Of a stretch of DNA of 50,473 bases, positions 17,417 to 25,496 are shown piece after piece. Within the stretch, counting starts at the first letter, position 1, and every line of letters begins with the position of its first letter. This DNA comes from a cf. Phormidesmis sp. LEGE 11477. Its GTDB lineage: Bacteria; Cyanobacteriota; Cyanobacteriia; Phormidesmidales; Phormidesmidaceae. The notes beneath the pieces were generated by a model that saw nothing but the letters and a program-made list of their open reading frames with translations, was not told the DNA's origin and ran no database searches. The stretch is from positions 1 through 50,473 of the forward strand of contig NZ_JADEXO010000037.1 of assembly GCF_015207105.1 (NCBI RefSeq), read 5' to 3'. The position numbers and the translations under genes were made by a program.

Positions 17417-18001
17417 ATGGTCAGAACCGAATCCACCATGCTGCCTTTAGGCACACCTGCCCCCAGCTTTGCGCTAGAAGATGTCATCTCTGGCAAAGCG
17501 ATTTCCCTAGATACTTTCAAGGGCAAAAAGGGGCTGCTGCTGATGTTTATCTGCCAACACTGCCCTTTTGTGAAGCACGTAGAAGATCAGCTTGGCCAAA
17601 TTGGGCAAGACTACGCAGATCGAGGTATTGGTATTCTCGCTATCAGCTCTAATAGCATTGAAAGCCATCCTCAGGACAGTCCTGAGAACATGCGCGAGCA
17701 AGTAAAGCGAGCCAACTTCAACTTCCCATATGCTTACGATGCCACCCAAGCAGTCGCCAAAAGCTACACTGCTGCCTGCACACCCGACTTCTTTTTATTC
17801 GACAGTGAGTTCAAACTGGCCTATCGTGGTCAGCTAGACGATAGCCGTCCAGGTAATGACCTACCTGTCAATGGTAAGGATCTTCGAGCAGCCCTAGATA
17901 AGGTGGTTTCGGGCGAATCTATACCAGAAACGCAAAAGCCCAGCATTGGCTGCAACATCAAGTGGATTCCCGGCAAGGAACCTGCTTACTTTGGCGCGTA
18001 G
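17417..18001 (+). CDS. Thioredoxin-fold redoxin of the PRX_like1 type
   Basis: The 194-residue protein has a thioredoxin fold of the AhpC/TSA branch. It begins with 'LGTPAPSFALEDVISGKAISLDTFKGKKGLLLMFICQHCPFVKHV', in which the CQHCPFVKH segment holds two cysteines separated by two residues and is characteristic of the PRX_like1 group common in cyanobacteria. Later features are 'FNFPYAYDATQAVAKSY' and 'ACTPDFFLFD' with the cis-proline region. A thiol-dependent reductase or peroxidase role is likely, but no member-specific substrate can be given. The ATG at 17417 has an AGGAGG ribosome site 8 bases upstream. It may be translationally coupled to the 31-residue membrane peptide. Confidence 0.88.
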   Translation: MVRTESTMLPLGTPAPSFALEDVISGKAISLDTFKGKKGLLLMFICQHCPFVKHVEDQLGQIGQDYADRGIGILAISSNSIESHPQDSPENMREQVKRANFNFPYAYDATQAVAKSYTAACTPDFFLFDSEFKLAYRGQLDDSRPGNDLPVNGKDLRAALDKVVSGESIPETQKPSIGCNIKWIPGKEPAYFGA

Positions 18002-18070
18002 TTGCCTGTAGCCCATTCCTGTAGCTCATTGATTTGTAGGCATACAGAGCTGAATATGTGACTTTTAGCT

Positions 18071-18286
18071 TTACTCGCGAAACGAATTGATCACTTCACA
18101 AGGCCCATCTTCTGCATCGTACATTGTAGGTAGTGGGTCTTTCTTTTGGGTGGGCGTCCAGGTTTGAAAGTAGTTTTCCAAGGCTTTGACAATGGCAGAT
18201 TCAGGCTGCTCAATGCCCCGATCGCTCTGGAAGATCTGGAGCTGAGCGCGAAGTGACTGAGGCAGATTAAGGGTGATCGTTTGCAT
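18071..18286 (-). CDS. Small ribbon-helix-helix-like protein
   Basis: The 71-residue protein starts with a short strand pattern 'MQTITLNLPQSLRAQLQIF', followed by 'ESAIVKALENYFQTW', a layout like the N-terminal ribbon-helix-helix of CopG-like antitoxins or transcription regulators. The C-terminal part is acidic and unstructured. No toxin gene is adjacent; the gene lies 73 bases downstream of dnaJ on the same strand and could be its last cistron. Function is inferred only from this weak pattern. Confidence 0.6.
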   Translation of the reverse strand: MQTITLNLPQSLRAQLQIFQSDRGIEQPESAIVKALENYFQTWTPTQKKDPLPTMYDAEDGPCEVINSFRE

Positions 18287-18359
18287 GAGGGATGTTTTAG
18301 TTGGATATCTTCAAATCGAGTATCTTCGGGAGGCAGACGAGCTTCAAAAAGCAGATCTT

Positions 18360-19430
18360 CTAAAAGGGTAAATCTGCCCGTGGATTGAATCGCTCAATGT
18401 TGCGTAATTCTTGATAGAGTGCTTTTTCTTCGTCATCTAACACCGTTGGCATCACCACCTCAATCTCTACAATTTGATCGCCATAGAGACCTTGGCCAAT
18501 GGGATAGCCTTTGCCCGTCAGCCGCAGTCGCTGCCTTGGCTGCACACCGGGTGGAATCATCATGTTGACAGGTCCCCCTAAAGTCGGCATCGCGATCGTT
18601 CCGCCTAGCACCGCTTCACTAGGCGTTAGTGGCAAGCGACAGTAGACATCGCCGTCTTGCAAAGTGAAATAGCTGTGCGGCTCTACTTCAATCCGCAGAT
18701 ACAGATTGCCGCCCTCGATTCCCTGGCCTTTGAGCCGGAGACGCTGCCCAGTGACCATTCCTGGTGGCATGTCGACTTCGAGCGATCGCCCGTCTTCTAA
18801 TCGCACTCGCTCGCGTCCACCAGCATATGCCTTCTCTATCGGCACGGTCAGGTCCGCCTCTGCATCTCGCCTAGAAGAAGACGCTGCCTGCCTGCGATAG
18901 GTAGGGCGCGATCGCCGCTTCGGTTCTGACGAATTATCAGGTGGGCGAGCGGGCTGCCGCTGTGAAGAACGGGCCGTATCTGCACTGCGAGAAGTCGTCT
19001 GTGAGGCAACGTTTTCCTCACTGGCCGCCTTGGAAGCTGGCTGAGCCGCAGGCCAGCGCGAAACTGAACGCGAAACCACCTGATCGCTCGCCTGCTGCTG
19101 CTTTAATAGCTGTTCAACAAAATTATCAAAGTCCTCAAAGGCGCTGTAGTCAGCCTCTTTACTAGAGCGTTTACTCTTTCTCCCCCACCCCTTTCTATCT
19201 CCTTTATTCCAATACTGACTGTACTGTTCATACTGCTGTCGTTTGTCTGCGTCATAAAGCACCTCGTAAGCTTCGCCGAGTAGCTTGAACTTTTCCTCAG
19301 CGGCTTTGTCACCAGGATTGACATCGGGATGATACTGACGAGCTAATGCTCTATAAGCGCGCTTTATTTCCTCGGCGCTAGAGTCTGGAGAGACTCCCAG
19401 GATTTGATAGTAGTCCCGAAAATTCTGCAT
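18360..19430 (-). CDS. dnaJ: DnaJ-type co-chaperone without zinc finger
   Basis: This J-domain protein stimulates the ATPase of its DnaK partner, encoded immediately upstream on the same strand. Residues 1-70 form a J domain with HPD at 34-36. A long Ser/Arg/Gln-rich disordered linker (about 70-190) replaces the usual Gly/Phe region. Two beta-sandwich client-binding domains follow ('[17 protein letters not shown]', '[21 protein letters not shown]', '[10 protein letters not shown]'). No CxxCxGxG zinc repeats are present, so it is a class B (CbpA-like) protein of 356 residues. The 82-base spacing from dnaK supports an operon in which client delivery is matched to this DnaK. Confidence 0.93.
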   Translation of the reverse strand: MQNFRDYYQILGVSPDSSAEEIKRAYRALARQYHPDVNPGDKAAEEKFKLLGEAYEVLYDADKRQQYEQYSQYWNKGDRKGWGRKSKRSSKEADYSAFEDFDNFVEQLLKQQQASDQVVSRSVSRWPAAQPASKAASEENVASQTTSRSADTARSSQRQPARPPDNSSEPKRRSRPTYRRQAASSSRRDAEADLTVPIEKAYAGGRERVRLEDGRSLEVDMPPGMVTGQRLRLKGQGIEGGNLYLRIEVEPHSYFTLQDGDVYCRLPLTPSEAVLGGTIAMPTLGGPVNMMIPPGVQPRQRLRLTGKGYPIGQGLYGDQIVEIEVVMPTVLDDEEKALYQELRNIERFNPRADLPF

Positions 19431-19512
19431 GAAAGAAGGCTTAACTTAACTGGCGCAACCTAAGTAAGAGAAATTAGCTGATGCAGGCTGTCTGGCACAA
19501 ACTAGTAGAGGT

Positions 19513-22335
19513 CTAAAACCAGTCGTCTTCAGTCTCACGTTCTGGCCGACGACTTTCTTGCGGCGATCGCTGCCCCCCTTTAGCATAATCCTGCGAGGTA
19601 TAGTCTGATTGCTGACGGCGCGGGCTGTAGCTGTCTTGGTTGTAGCTGTCTTGACCATAGTTGCTCTGGCCGTAACTGCCTTGGCCGTAGCTGCGGTCGG
19701 AAGTACCCGAACTGCCCGCGTCTTGGCGGTAGTTATCTTGTGGGTAGTCACCTTGCTGATAGTCGCTTTGTTGGTAATCACTTTGTTGGTAGTCGCTTGG
19801 CGGGCGATCGCCTTGCCGACTACCGTCTTGCCAACTGCCCCTTTGATCATAGGCGTCCTGGCTAGCGGCTGGCTGACTGTAGCGTTCTTGCGAGTAATTA
19901 TCTTGAGCATACTGACTAGAACGACTTTGGCCATAACTGTCCTGATTGCTAGTGCTCGGTTGAGCGTAACCGTTTTCTCGGCTGTAGCTATCTTGGCTGT
20001 AACTATCTTGGCTGTAGCCGTTGCCCTGAGTGTATCCGTTGCTCGGATCGCTAGGGGCTAAGCGTCGATCGCCTTGGGCGTTCTGGGCGTTCTGGGCATA
20101 TGGATCTTGGGTATAGGGTGGCGCTTGCCCATAGCTATCTGATCTGCTGTCTGATCTATAGCTATCTGACCTATAGCTATCTGTCGGCCTGTAGCTATCC
20201 GGTTGATAGTCGTTTCTAGGAGCGCTATATCCCGCAGCGGGCGGAGTTTGAGGGCGACGAGTACTTTCCCAGTCATCGTCCCAGTCATCCCAGCTATTTC
20301 CCCTACCGCTACCTTGATTCCAGCTAGGCGCGTCCCACTGGGCTTGCTGGCCGTAAGGATTATTCGCAGCATAGCCACCAGCCGAATAGCCCGTATCATA
20401 ACCGCTACTAGCACCGTAGCCATAGTCACCCGTGCGATAGTAGTCGTCATCTTCACCAGAAAACGCCTGTTTGAGGGTATTGCCGATCGCACCTAGAATC
20501 CCCTCGCCATCTTCGTCTAGGTCATAGAGGTAGGCTTCTCGGTTGAGTTCATAGACTTCGTTTTGCAGATCGGCTTGGAACATGTCGATACCGCGATCGT
20601 CAGACTGTTCTAAGGCAGCTCGCAGTTGCTGTACTAGATTTTCTATGCGGCGGCGGCGATCGCGTCCGAACTGCATACCAAAGTCAATCGCCACCTCTCG
20701 CAATACCCTTTCGGCTTTAAACGTTAGCGCTTCGGCCCGGTTGCGCTTTTCGATGCGATCGCGCTGTAGCCGATCGGTAGCGGCATTTTCCTCAGCCGCT
20801 CGGATCATGTCTTGAATTTCGGCCTCAGACAAATTCGAGGCTTCTTGCACCGTGATGCTCTGCTGTCTGCCTGTGGTCTTATCGAGCGCTGACACTTGCA
20901 AAATGCCATTCGCATCGATGTCGAAAGACACCTGCACCTGCGGGATACCTCTAGGCGCAGGCGGAATCCCCATCAGCTTGAAGCGCCCTAGGGATTTGTT
21001 GTCATCCACCATCTCGCGCTCACCTTGCAAGATATGGACTTCTACAACGGTCTGGTTATTTTCTGACGTAGAAAACGTATCAGAACGGCGAACCGGAATG
21101 GTCGTATTGCGAGGGATTAGCTTCTTCATCACACCGCCAATCGTCTCTAGCCCCAAAGACAACGGCGTAACGTCTAGCAGCAGAATGTCCTTGACTTCTT
21201 GGGTCAAGATACCCGCTTGAATCGCCGCACCGACGGCCACGACTTCATCCGGGTTGACATTGCGGTTCGGCTCTCGGTTCATCACTGAGCGAACCAGATC
21301 TTGAACCATCGGCATCCGACTAGCCCCACCGACTAGCACGACTTCATCGACTTGAGTCGGCGTCACGTTGGCATCGGCTAGCGCCTGCTTCAAAGGGCCA
21401 CGCATGCGACTGATCAAATCGCTACACAAAGATTCAAAGTGCGATCGCTCCAGCTTGGTTTCAATATGCTTCGGTCCGTCTTTGGTAGCTGTAATAAATG
21501 GCAAATTGATAGCCGTCACTGGCACACCAGACAGCTCTATCTTGGCCTTTTCAGCCGCTTCGTTTAGCCTTTGAAGGGACTGGCGATCGCGCCGCAGATC
21601 GACCCCTTCTTTCTCCAAGAAATCTTCAGCTAGCCAGTCAACAATCACCTTGTCAAAATTTAATCCGCCTAGCTGCGTATCACCGCTGGTCGAGCGCACC
21701 TCAAATACGCCATCACCTACGTCTAGCACCGATACATCGAACGTACCGCCGCCTAGATCAAATACCAGTATCGTCTGGTTGTACTGCTGATCCAACCCAT
21801 AGGCCAAAGACGCTGCGGTCGGTTCGTTGATAATCCTTTTGACTTCTAAGCCAGCAATTCGCCCAGCATCTCGCGTCGCTTGCCTTTGGGCATCGTTGAA
21901 ATAGGCAGGCACGGTGATGACCGCGCCTGTGACCGACTGACCTAGATACCCAGAAGCCTCTTCTGCCAGCTTCCGCAAAATCATCGCCGAGATTTCTTCA
22001 GGGGCAAACTCTCTATCGAGGCGATCGCAGCGCAGTTTCACATTGCCAGATTCACTACGCCGTACGGTATAAGGCACCCGCTTAGTATCCGCAGACAGCT
22101 CGTCATACTTGCGACCGACAAACCGCTTCACTGCATAAAACGTATTCTGAGGATTCAGCACAGCCTGTCTGCGAGCCATCTGCCCAATCAGCTTCTCGCC
22201 TTCTTTACTAAAGGCCACCACAGAGGGCGTTGTCCTCATGCCTTCTACATTGGCAATCACAACGGGTTTGCCGCCTTCCATCACCGCCACTACAGAATTT
22301 GTTGTGCCAAGGTCAATGCCAACTACCTTACCCAT
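19513..22335 (-). CDS. dnaK: DnaK (Hsp70) with ~320-residue Tyr/Gln/Ser-rich C-terminal tail
   Basis: The 940-residue protein has a complete Hsp70 core: nucleotide-binding domain (about 1-380) with '[11 protein letters not shown]', '[25 protein letters not shown]' and '[14 protein letters not shown]'; the linker '[16 protein letters not shown]'; substrate-binding domain and lid (to about 600). After '[11 protein letters not shown]' near residue 623 a low-complexity tail of about 318 residues begins, made of repeated Tyr-Ser/Asp-Gln units (for example 'DYQQSDYQQ', '[12 protein letters not shown]') with Trp-Asp patches, ending DDWF. Ordinary DnaK is about 640 residues. Cyanobacteria carry several DnaK paralogues and some have long tails, but one this prion-like is unusual. 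It is followed by its J-protein; no CIRCE operator is visible upstream. Confidence 0.95.
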   Translation of the reverse strand: MGKVVGIDLGTTNSVVAVMEGGKPVVIANVEGMRTTPSVVAFSKEGEKLIGQMARRQAVLNPQNTFYAVKRFVGRKYDELSADTKRVPYTVRRSESGNVKLRCDRLDREFAPEEISAMILRKLAEEASGYLGQSVTGAVITVPAYFNDAQRQATRDAGRIAGLEVKRIINEPTAASLAYGLDQQYNQTILVFDLGGGTFDVSVLDVGDGVFEVRSTSGDTQLGGLNFDKVIVDWLAEDFLEKEGVDLRRDRQSLQRLNEAAEKAKIELSGVPVTAINLPFITATKDGPKHIETKLERSHFESLCSDLISRMRGPLKQALADANVTPTQVDEVVLVGGASRMPMVQDLVRSVMNREPNRNVNPDEVVAVGAAIQAGILTQEVKDILLLDVTPLSLGLETIGGVMKKLIPRNTTIPVRRSDTFSTSENNQTVVEVHILQGEREMVDDNKSLGRFKLMGIPPAPRGIPQVQVSFDIDANGILQVSALDKTTGRQQSITVQEASNLSEAEIQDMIRAAEENAATDRLQRDRIEKRNRAEALTFKAERVLREVAIDFGMQFGRDRRRRIENLVQQLRAALEQSDDRGIDMFQADLQNEVYELNREAYLYDLDEDGEGILGAIGNTLKQAFSGEDDDYYRTGDYGYGASSGYDTGYSAGGYAANNPYGQQAQWDAPSWNQGSGRGNSWDDWDDDWESTRRPQTPPAAGYSAPRNDYQPDSYRPTDSYRSDSYRSDSRSDSYGQAPPYTQDPYAQNAQNAQGDRRLAPSDPSNGYTQGNGYSQDSYSQDSYSRENGYAQPSTSNQDSYGQSRSSQYAQDNYSQERYSQPAASQDAYDQRGSWQDGSRQGDRPPSDYQQSDYQQSDYQQGDYPQDNYRQDAGSSGTSDRSYGQGSYGQSNYGQDSYNQDSYSPRRQQSDYTSQDYAKGGQRSPQESRRPERETEDDWF
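19610..20250. repeat. Imperfect tandem repeats encoding the DnaK tail
   Basis: The DNA for the tail consists of many degenerate repeats of about 12-15 bases, best preserved at about 19610-19700, 19765-19800 and 19975-20030, where units such as TAGTCGCTTTGTTGG and CTTGGCTGTAGC recur. The repetitiveness produces long open shadow frames on both strands, which are not genes. Confidence 0.7.
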
Positions 22336-22497
22336 CCGAAGCGTTTCTCCTCATCCAGTACCAAGATCTGACATAAAAAAATGTCGCTTGTCCGTTGCCA
22401 CTGGACATTTCTTTGGCTTTATTCCTCTCATCATAAGCGCTCTCAGGTGATTCTCGTTGTAGAGCGGTCTCGTTTATTGTTATTATTATGACCCGGC
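22336..22497. promoter_or_regulatory. Divergent region between dnaK and tRNA-Leu
   Basis: This 162-base region must contain the dnaK promoter (minus) and the tRNA-Leu promoter (plus). A TATTATTATG stretch just before the tRNA could be its -10 region. There is no CIRCE repeat (TTAGCACTC-N9-GAGTGCTAA), so HrcA control of this dnaK is not supported. Confidence 0.35.
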
Positions 22498-22580
22498 GCG
22501 GATGTGGCGGAATTGGTAGACGCGCTAGATTTAGGTTCTAGTGTCCTCGTGACGTGAAGGTTCAAGTCCTTTCATCCGCA
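22498..22580 (+). tRNA. tRNA-Leu (anticodon UAG)
   Basis: A complete class II tRNA: 7-bp acceptor GCGGATG / CATCCGC with discriminator A at 22580, a D arm with GGTAGAC, an anticodon arm CTAGA / TCTAG around loop TTTAGGT with TAG at 22532-22534, a long variable arm, and a T arm with GGTTCAAGTCC. The CCA end is not encoded. It has no intron; the group I intron known in cyanobacteria is in tRNA-Leu(UAA), a different isoacceptor. Confidence 0.95.
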
Positions 22581-22614
22581 CTCTGAAGTAGGGTCAAAGC
22601 AAGGTTTAAGAAGA

Positions 22615-22641
22615 ATAGGTTCCTAAAACACCGGAACCTAT
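22615..22641 (+). other. Stem-loop in the tRNA-Leu trailer
   Basis: A perfect 9-bp stem (ATAGGTTCC / GGAACCTAT) with a 9-base loop lies 35 bases after the tRNA-Leu. It has no T-tract, so it is not itself a terminator. A terminator follows about 65 bases on. Confidence 0.5.
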
Positions 22642-22706
22642 GAAGATCTAAGCCCAAGACGACCAAAGCCCAAAGGAACCCAATCCTAAAAAGGCAAAAT
22701 CCTAGA

Positions 22707-22743
22707 GCATCCAGAACGGTGGCTATCGTCCTGGATGCTTTTT
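22707..22743 (+). terminator. Rho-independent terminator downstream of tRNA-Leu
   Basis: A perfect 8-bp stem GCATCCAG / CTGGATGC with a 16-base loop is followed at once by TTTTT. It probably ends the tRNA-Leu transcript, giving a 3' trailer of about 160 bases with a second hairpin inside. Confidence 0.75.
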
Positions 22744-23124
22744 GGTATCTGGATGTTCTCGGCATCTGAACATTTTGAACAAGAGAGCTGCTGCCATAAA
22801 CCTACAATATGAAAAGCCGAGCTTGAACTGTAGGCAGAGCAAAGCAGTATTCTCGACGCTCTATACTGCTGTAGAAAAGACTGCTGTAGAAACAAAGATA
22901 CGCAACTAGCAATTCAGCTGTGCCAGTTCTGCAATTCAGCGCTCTAAACGTCATTTTTTACACAGTTTAAAATTACCCCTAATTACCCCTATATATAAGG
23001 AGAGAATTTTCTAAATTTGCAGTTCGCTTCTTGTGCAGGTTTAGCCCATTCCATCGCCCACTGTCATCACCAAATCTATCGCCCAAGTCACCTCAAAAGT
23101 GCCGATTTTATCTAGGACACCATT
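22744..23124 (+). promoter_or_regulatory. Upstream region of gshA with tandem 10-bp direct repeat
   Basis: No gene is visible in these 380 bases. Two exact copies of AATTACCCCT stand directly head to tail at 22971-22980 and 22981-22990, followed by TATATAAGG, which could be a -10 region. A 10-bp repeat period (one helical turn) is typical of sites for OmpR-family response regulators. That this controls gshA, whose start is about 130 bases downstream, is inference. Confidence 0.4.
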
Positions 23125-24279
23125 GTGCTGCTATCCAAAGGTTTTGAAGTCGAGATGTATACCGGAACGCCTGCCGGAGAGGTCGTCGGCTTTTCGGACA
23201 AAATCGTCGCAGCCTTAGATGGCTTCGTGCGTGAACCAGATGCTCGCAACGTCGAATACACTACAGCGCCTTTTTGCCGTTACGAACATCTTCTGTGCGA
23301 ACTGATCAAGCCTCGGGTCAGACTCCGTGACTATCTCAAGACGCTAGGCAATTACACCATCATTCCTGGTAGCACCCTGCCATTAGGCGGAGCAGCAACT
23401 TTCTACCGATCCGATCCTAAAAATCCCTATCACACCTATATAGAAGAGACTTACGGCACCGATGTTGTCACCGCTAGCATCCATATCAATATTGGGATAA
23501 GCAACCTAGAAGAGCTGATCCGCGCCTGTCGGCTTATTCGCCTAGAAGCACCGCTTTACCTAGCACTGAGCGCGTCTTCGCCTTTTTTCGATGGCGATAT
23601 CACCGGCTTTCATTCCACCCGCTGGCAGCTATTTCCACAAACGCCAGCCGATGTCCCTCTGTTTGAAAGCCATCTTCACCATATCCGCTGGGTAGAAGAG
23701 CAGATGGACAAAGGCACTATGCAGAGTGTGCGCCACCTGTGGAGCTCTGTGCGGCCCAATGGCGATCGCAGACCCTACAATCTCAACCGCCTAGAGCTAC
23801 GCATTTGCGATTTGGTCACTGACCCGCTGCACTTACTGGCCATCACGGCCTTACTAGAAGCGCGATTAGACCAGATGCTAAAAACACCCTCGCTAGACCC
23901 GCTGCACAGCAGCGCTTTTTCTAGCCAAAGCCGAGCTGAAGATCTCGTAGCCATTACGTTAGACAATGAAAAAGCCGTGGCCAAGCAAAGTCTAAATGCT
24001 CAGCTTCGTCACTGGCAGACGGGCAAAACGGTGACGGCCCACGAATGGATATCGCAACTCTACGAAGAGGTCTATCCATTCGCTAAGCGCTCTGGTATTG
24101 CCTGCTTCCTCAACCCAGTCAAACAAATTTTGAGAAACGGCAATCAGGCTCAGCAGTGGTTACACAAGGCTCAAACCAGCAGCCCAACAGAGGTAATGCA
24201 AGGTGCGATCGCCCAAATGCAGCATCAGGAAAATCAGCTTGCCAGAGATATCTGCACGCCGGCCATCGCCTACGCCTAA
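23125..24279 (+). CDS. gshA: Glutamate-cysteine ligase, cyanobacterial type
   Basis: The enzyme joins glutamate and cysteine in the first, rate-limiting step of glutathione synthesis. The 384-residue protein matches the separate cyanobacterial branch of glutamate-cysteine ligases: 'LLSKGFEVEMYTGTP', 'FVREPDARNVEYTTAP', 'IIPGSTLPLGG', 'TASIHINIGI' (substrate and Mg-ATP site region), and 'NLNRLELRICDLVTDP'. The start is GTG at 23125, which gives the expected family N-terminus; no ATG is available. Downstream, trmL begins after 28 bases, so the two are probably co-transcribed. With the peroxiredoxins and GST in this window it fits a thiol-redox theme. Confidence 0.93.
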   Translation: MLLSKGFEVEMYTGTPAGEVVGFSDKIVAALDGFVREPDARNVEYTTAPFCRYEHLLCELIKPRVRLRDYLKTLGNYTIIPGSTLPLGGAATFYRSDPKNPYHTYIEETYGTDVVTASIHINIGISNLEELIRACRLIRLEAPLYLALSASSPFFDGDITGFHSTRWQLFPQTPADVPLFESHLHHIRWVEEQMDKGTMQSVRHLWSSVRPNGDRRPYNLNRLELRICDLVTDPLHLLAITALLEARLDQMLKTPSLDPLHSSAFSSQSRAEDLVAITLDNEKAVAKQSLNAQLRHWQTGKTVTAHEWISQLYEEVYPFAKRSGIACFLNPVKQILRNGNQAQQWLHKAQTSSPTEVMQGAIAQMQHQENQLARDICTPAIAYA

Positions 24280-24307
24280 ACACCCACGATCTGAATATCT
24301 CTAAGTC

Positions 24308-24781
24308 ATGCCCAGCATTGTCCTTGTCAATCCTGAGATTCCGCCTAACACTGGCAACATTGCGCGTACCTGCGCGGCAACCGAAACGCCGCTACACCTG
24401 GTAATGCCACTAGGATTTGAGCTGAGCGATCGCTATCTCAAAAGAGCAGGCTTAGACTATTGGCCCTATGTCGATCTACACCTGCACGAATCTATCGAAG
24501 ATTTTTGGCAGCACGCTAGGGCCGAAGGCGGCCAGCTAATTGGCTACAGCGCTAGGGCAACAGCCATCTACACTCAACTCACACACCAGAGTGACGACTG
24601 GCTGCTATTTGGCTGTGAAAGCAAGGGACTGCCGGCTGAAGTATTAGAGCGCTGCGACGTAGTCACCACTATTCCGATGAGCGATCGCCGCCATGTTCGT
24701 AGTCTTAATCTCTCTGTCTGCGCCGCAGTCGGCCTTTTCGAAGCCATTAGACAGACCGATTACCTTTCTCAAACAGTTTGA
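24308..24781 (+). CDS. trmL: tRNA (cytidine/uridine-34 2'-O)-methyltransferase TrmL
   Basis: TrmL methylates the 2'-O of the wobble base in certain tRNA-Leu isoacceptors. The 157-residue protein is a typical SPOUT-class minimal SpoU enzyme with motif 1 'NPEIPPNTGNIARTCAAT', motif 2 'LLFGCESKGLPAEVL' and motif 3 'IPMSDRRHVRSLNLSVCAAVGLFEAIRQ', which together form the trefoil knot and SAM pocket. Length and motif spacing match the YibK/TrmL family. A tRNA-Leu gene lies only 1.7 kb upstream, probably by coincidence. Confidence 0.95.
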   Translation: MPSIVLVNPEIPPNTGNIARTCAATETPLHLVMPLGFELSDRYLKRAGLDYWPYVDLHLHESIEDFWQHARAEGGQLIGYSARATAIYTQLTHQSDDWLLFGCESKGLPAEVLERCDVVTTIPMSDRRHVRSLNLSVCAAVGLFEAIRQTDYLSQTV

Positions 24782-25496
24782 TAAGAAAAGAGCGTGATAT
24801 GGAAATATCTATCTACGTATCGTCAGAAATCACGAACCACTCAGCCCACGATAGTGGTCATTAAACGATCGGTGTCTAGGGGGAAAACAGCGCATTTTGC
24901 ATCAGATTTATTTATTAATCTCACTAAGTTATTATCTGTAACTAATACAAAGCCGTTTTTTACATATTTTGAGAGGAATACCGTAGAGAACACTCTCCAC
25001 GCGACATTCAGACATTATTGTCTCGAAAAATCGATCCGCGTCGTATGCCCTACCGAGGTCCGTAAAATCTCAAAAGTGAAGAGTGTGCCAAAAAAATGAT
25101 TGGCTTACTTATTAAACGCTCGAATCCTAGCAAAACAAGGTTTTTTCAATAGCCAGTTTGGCTGATAAGAAGCGCGAGATATTCCCAAATATAGACACGA
25201 AGTTTATTAATAATGTGAATTTGGGCATCAAGAATGTGTCCAACGAGTGAAGATAGAAATGATCGTTAAGTCGTGTAAACTTGCCTAAGTCGTACGAGAG
25301 AAATAACTTGTAGACTTGCACGAGCGCATGACTGACAGGCGGATAAGTCAACTGCCTGAAAGTTGTGAGGCTAATTTATGAGCAGCATTGCTGTTGTCGA
25401 AGATCGTTCACTCCCAGCTAAAAGTTTTACAAACGTGTTTAGCAAGCAGTTGGTTAATAGGCGCTTAGTCGCCGAAAATTATTAGGAGGTCAATCC
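24782..25496. other. Long, mostly non-coding AT-rich region before the LysM/M23 gene
   Basis: This 715-base stretch is richer in A+T than its surroundings. Two long frames exist (24794-25099 plus and 25127-25351 minus), but neither has a family resemblance, a convincing ribosome site or ordinary composition, so I do not call them. The last 400 bases probably form a long 5' leader. The motif AAGTCGT appears twice about 20 bases apart near 25265-25300, and CAGGC/GCCTG can form a small hairpin near 25335-25360. I tested by eye for the c-di-AMP (ydaO) riboswitch, which often precedes such genes, and did not find its conserved core. Confidence 0.4.
25378..25485 (+). CDS. Possible 35-residue upstream ORF before the LysM/M23 gene
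   Basis: An ATG at 25378, with GAGG about 9 bases upstream, opens a 35-codon frame ending TAG at 25485. The peptide (starting MSSIAVVEDRS, with a basic C-terminal half) has no signal peptide. The stop codon runs into the AGGAGG ribosome site of the following gene, whose TTG start is 11 bases on, so translation of this frame could affect that gene. It may be a leader peptide, a real small protein, or chance. Confidence 0.3.
   Translation: MSSIAVVEDRSLPAKSFTNVFSKQLVNRRLVAENY

Noticed and set aside
19446-20496. Long frames on both strands across the dnaK tail
   Set aside because: Repetitive DNA for the low-complexity tail keeps other frames open; the products are simple Thr/Ala/Ile/Val strings.
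22336-22497. CIRCE heat-shock operator upstream of dnaK
   Set aside because: Neither half of the TTAGCACTC / GAGTGCTAA repeat is present.
24794-25099. 101-codon plus-strand ORF after trmL
   Set aside because: AT-rich, Lys/Ser/Thr-heavy translation with no family pattern and no clear ribosome site, in a gap that otherwise looks non-coding.
25127-25351. 74-codon minus-strand ORF in the same gap
   Set aside because: No ribosome site, no known pattern; composition fits chance in AT-rich DNA.
25100-25496. c-di-AMP (ydaO-type) riboswitch before the LysM/M23 gene
   Set aside because: Expected for this gene class, but I could not find the conserved core segments.
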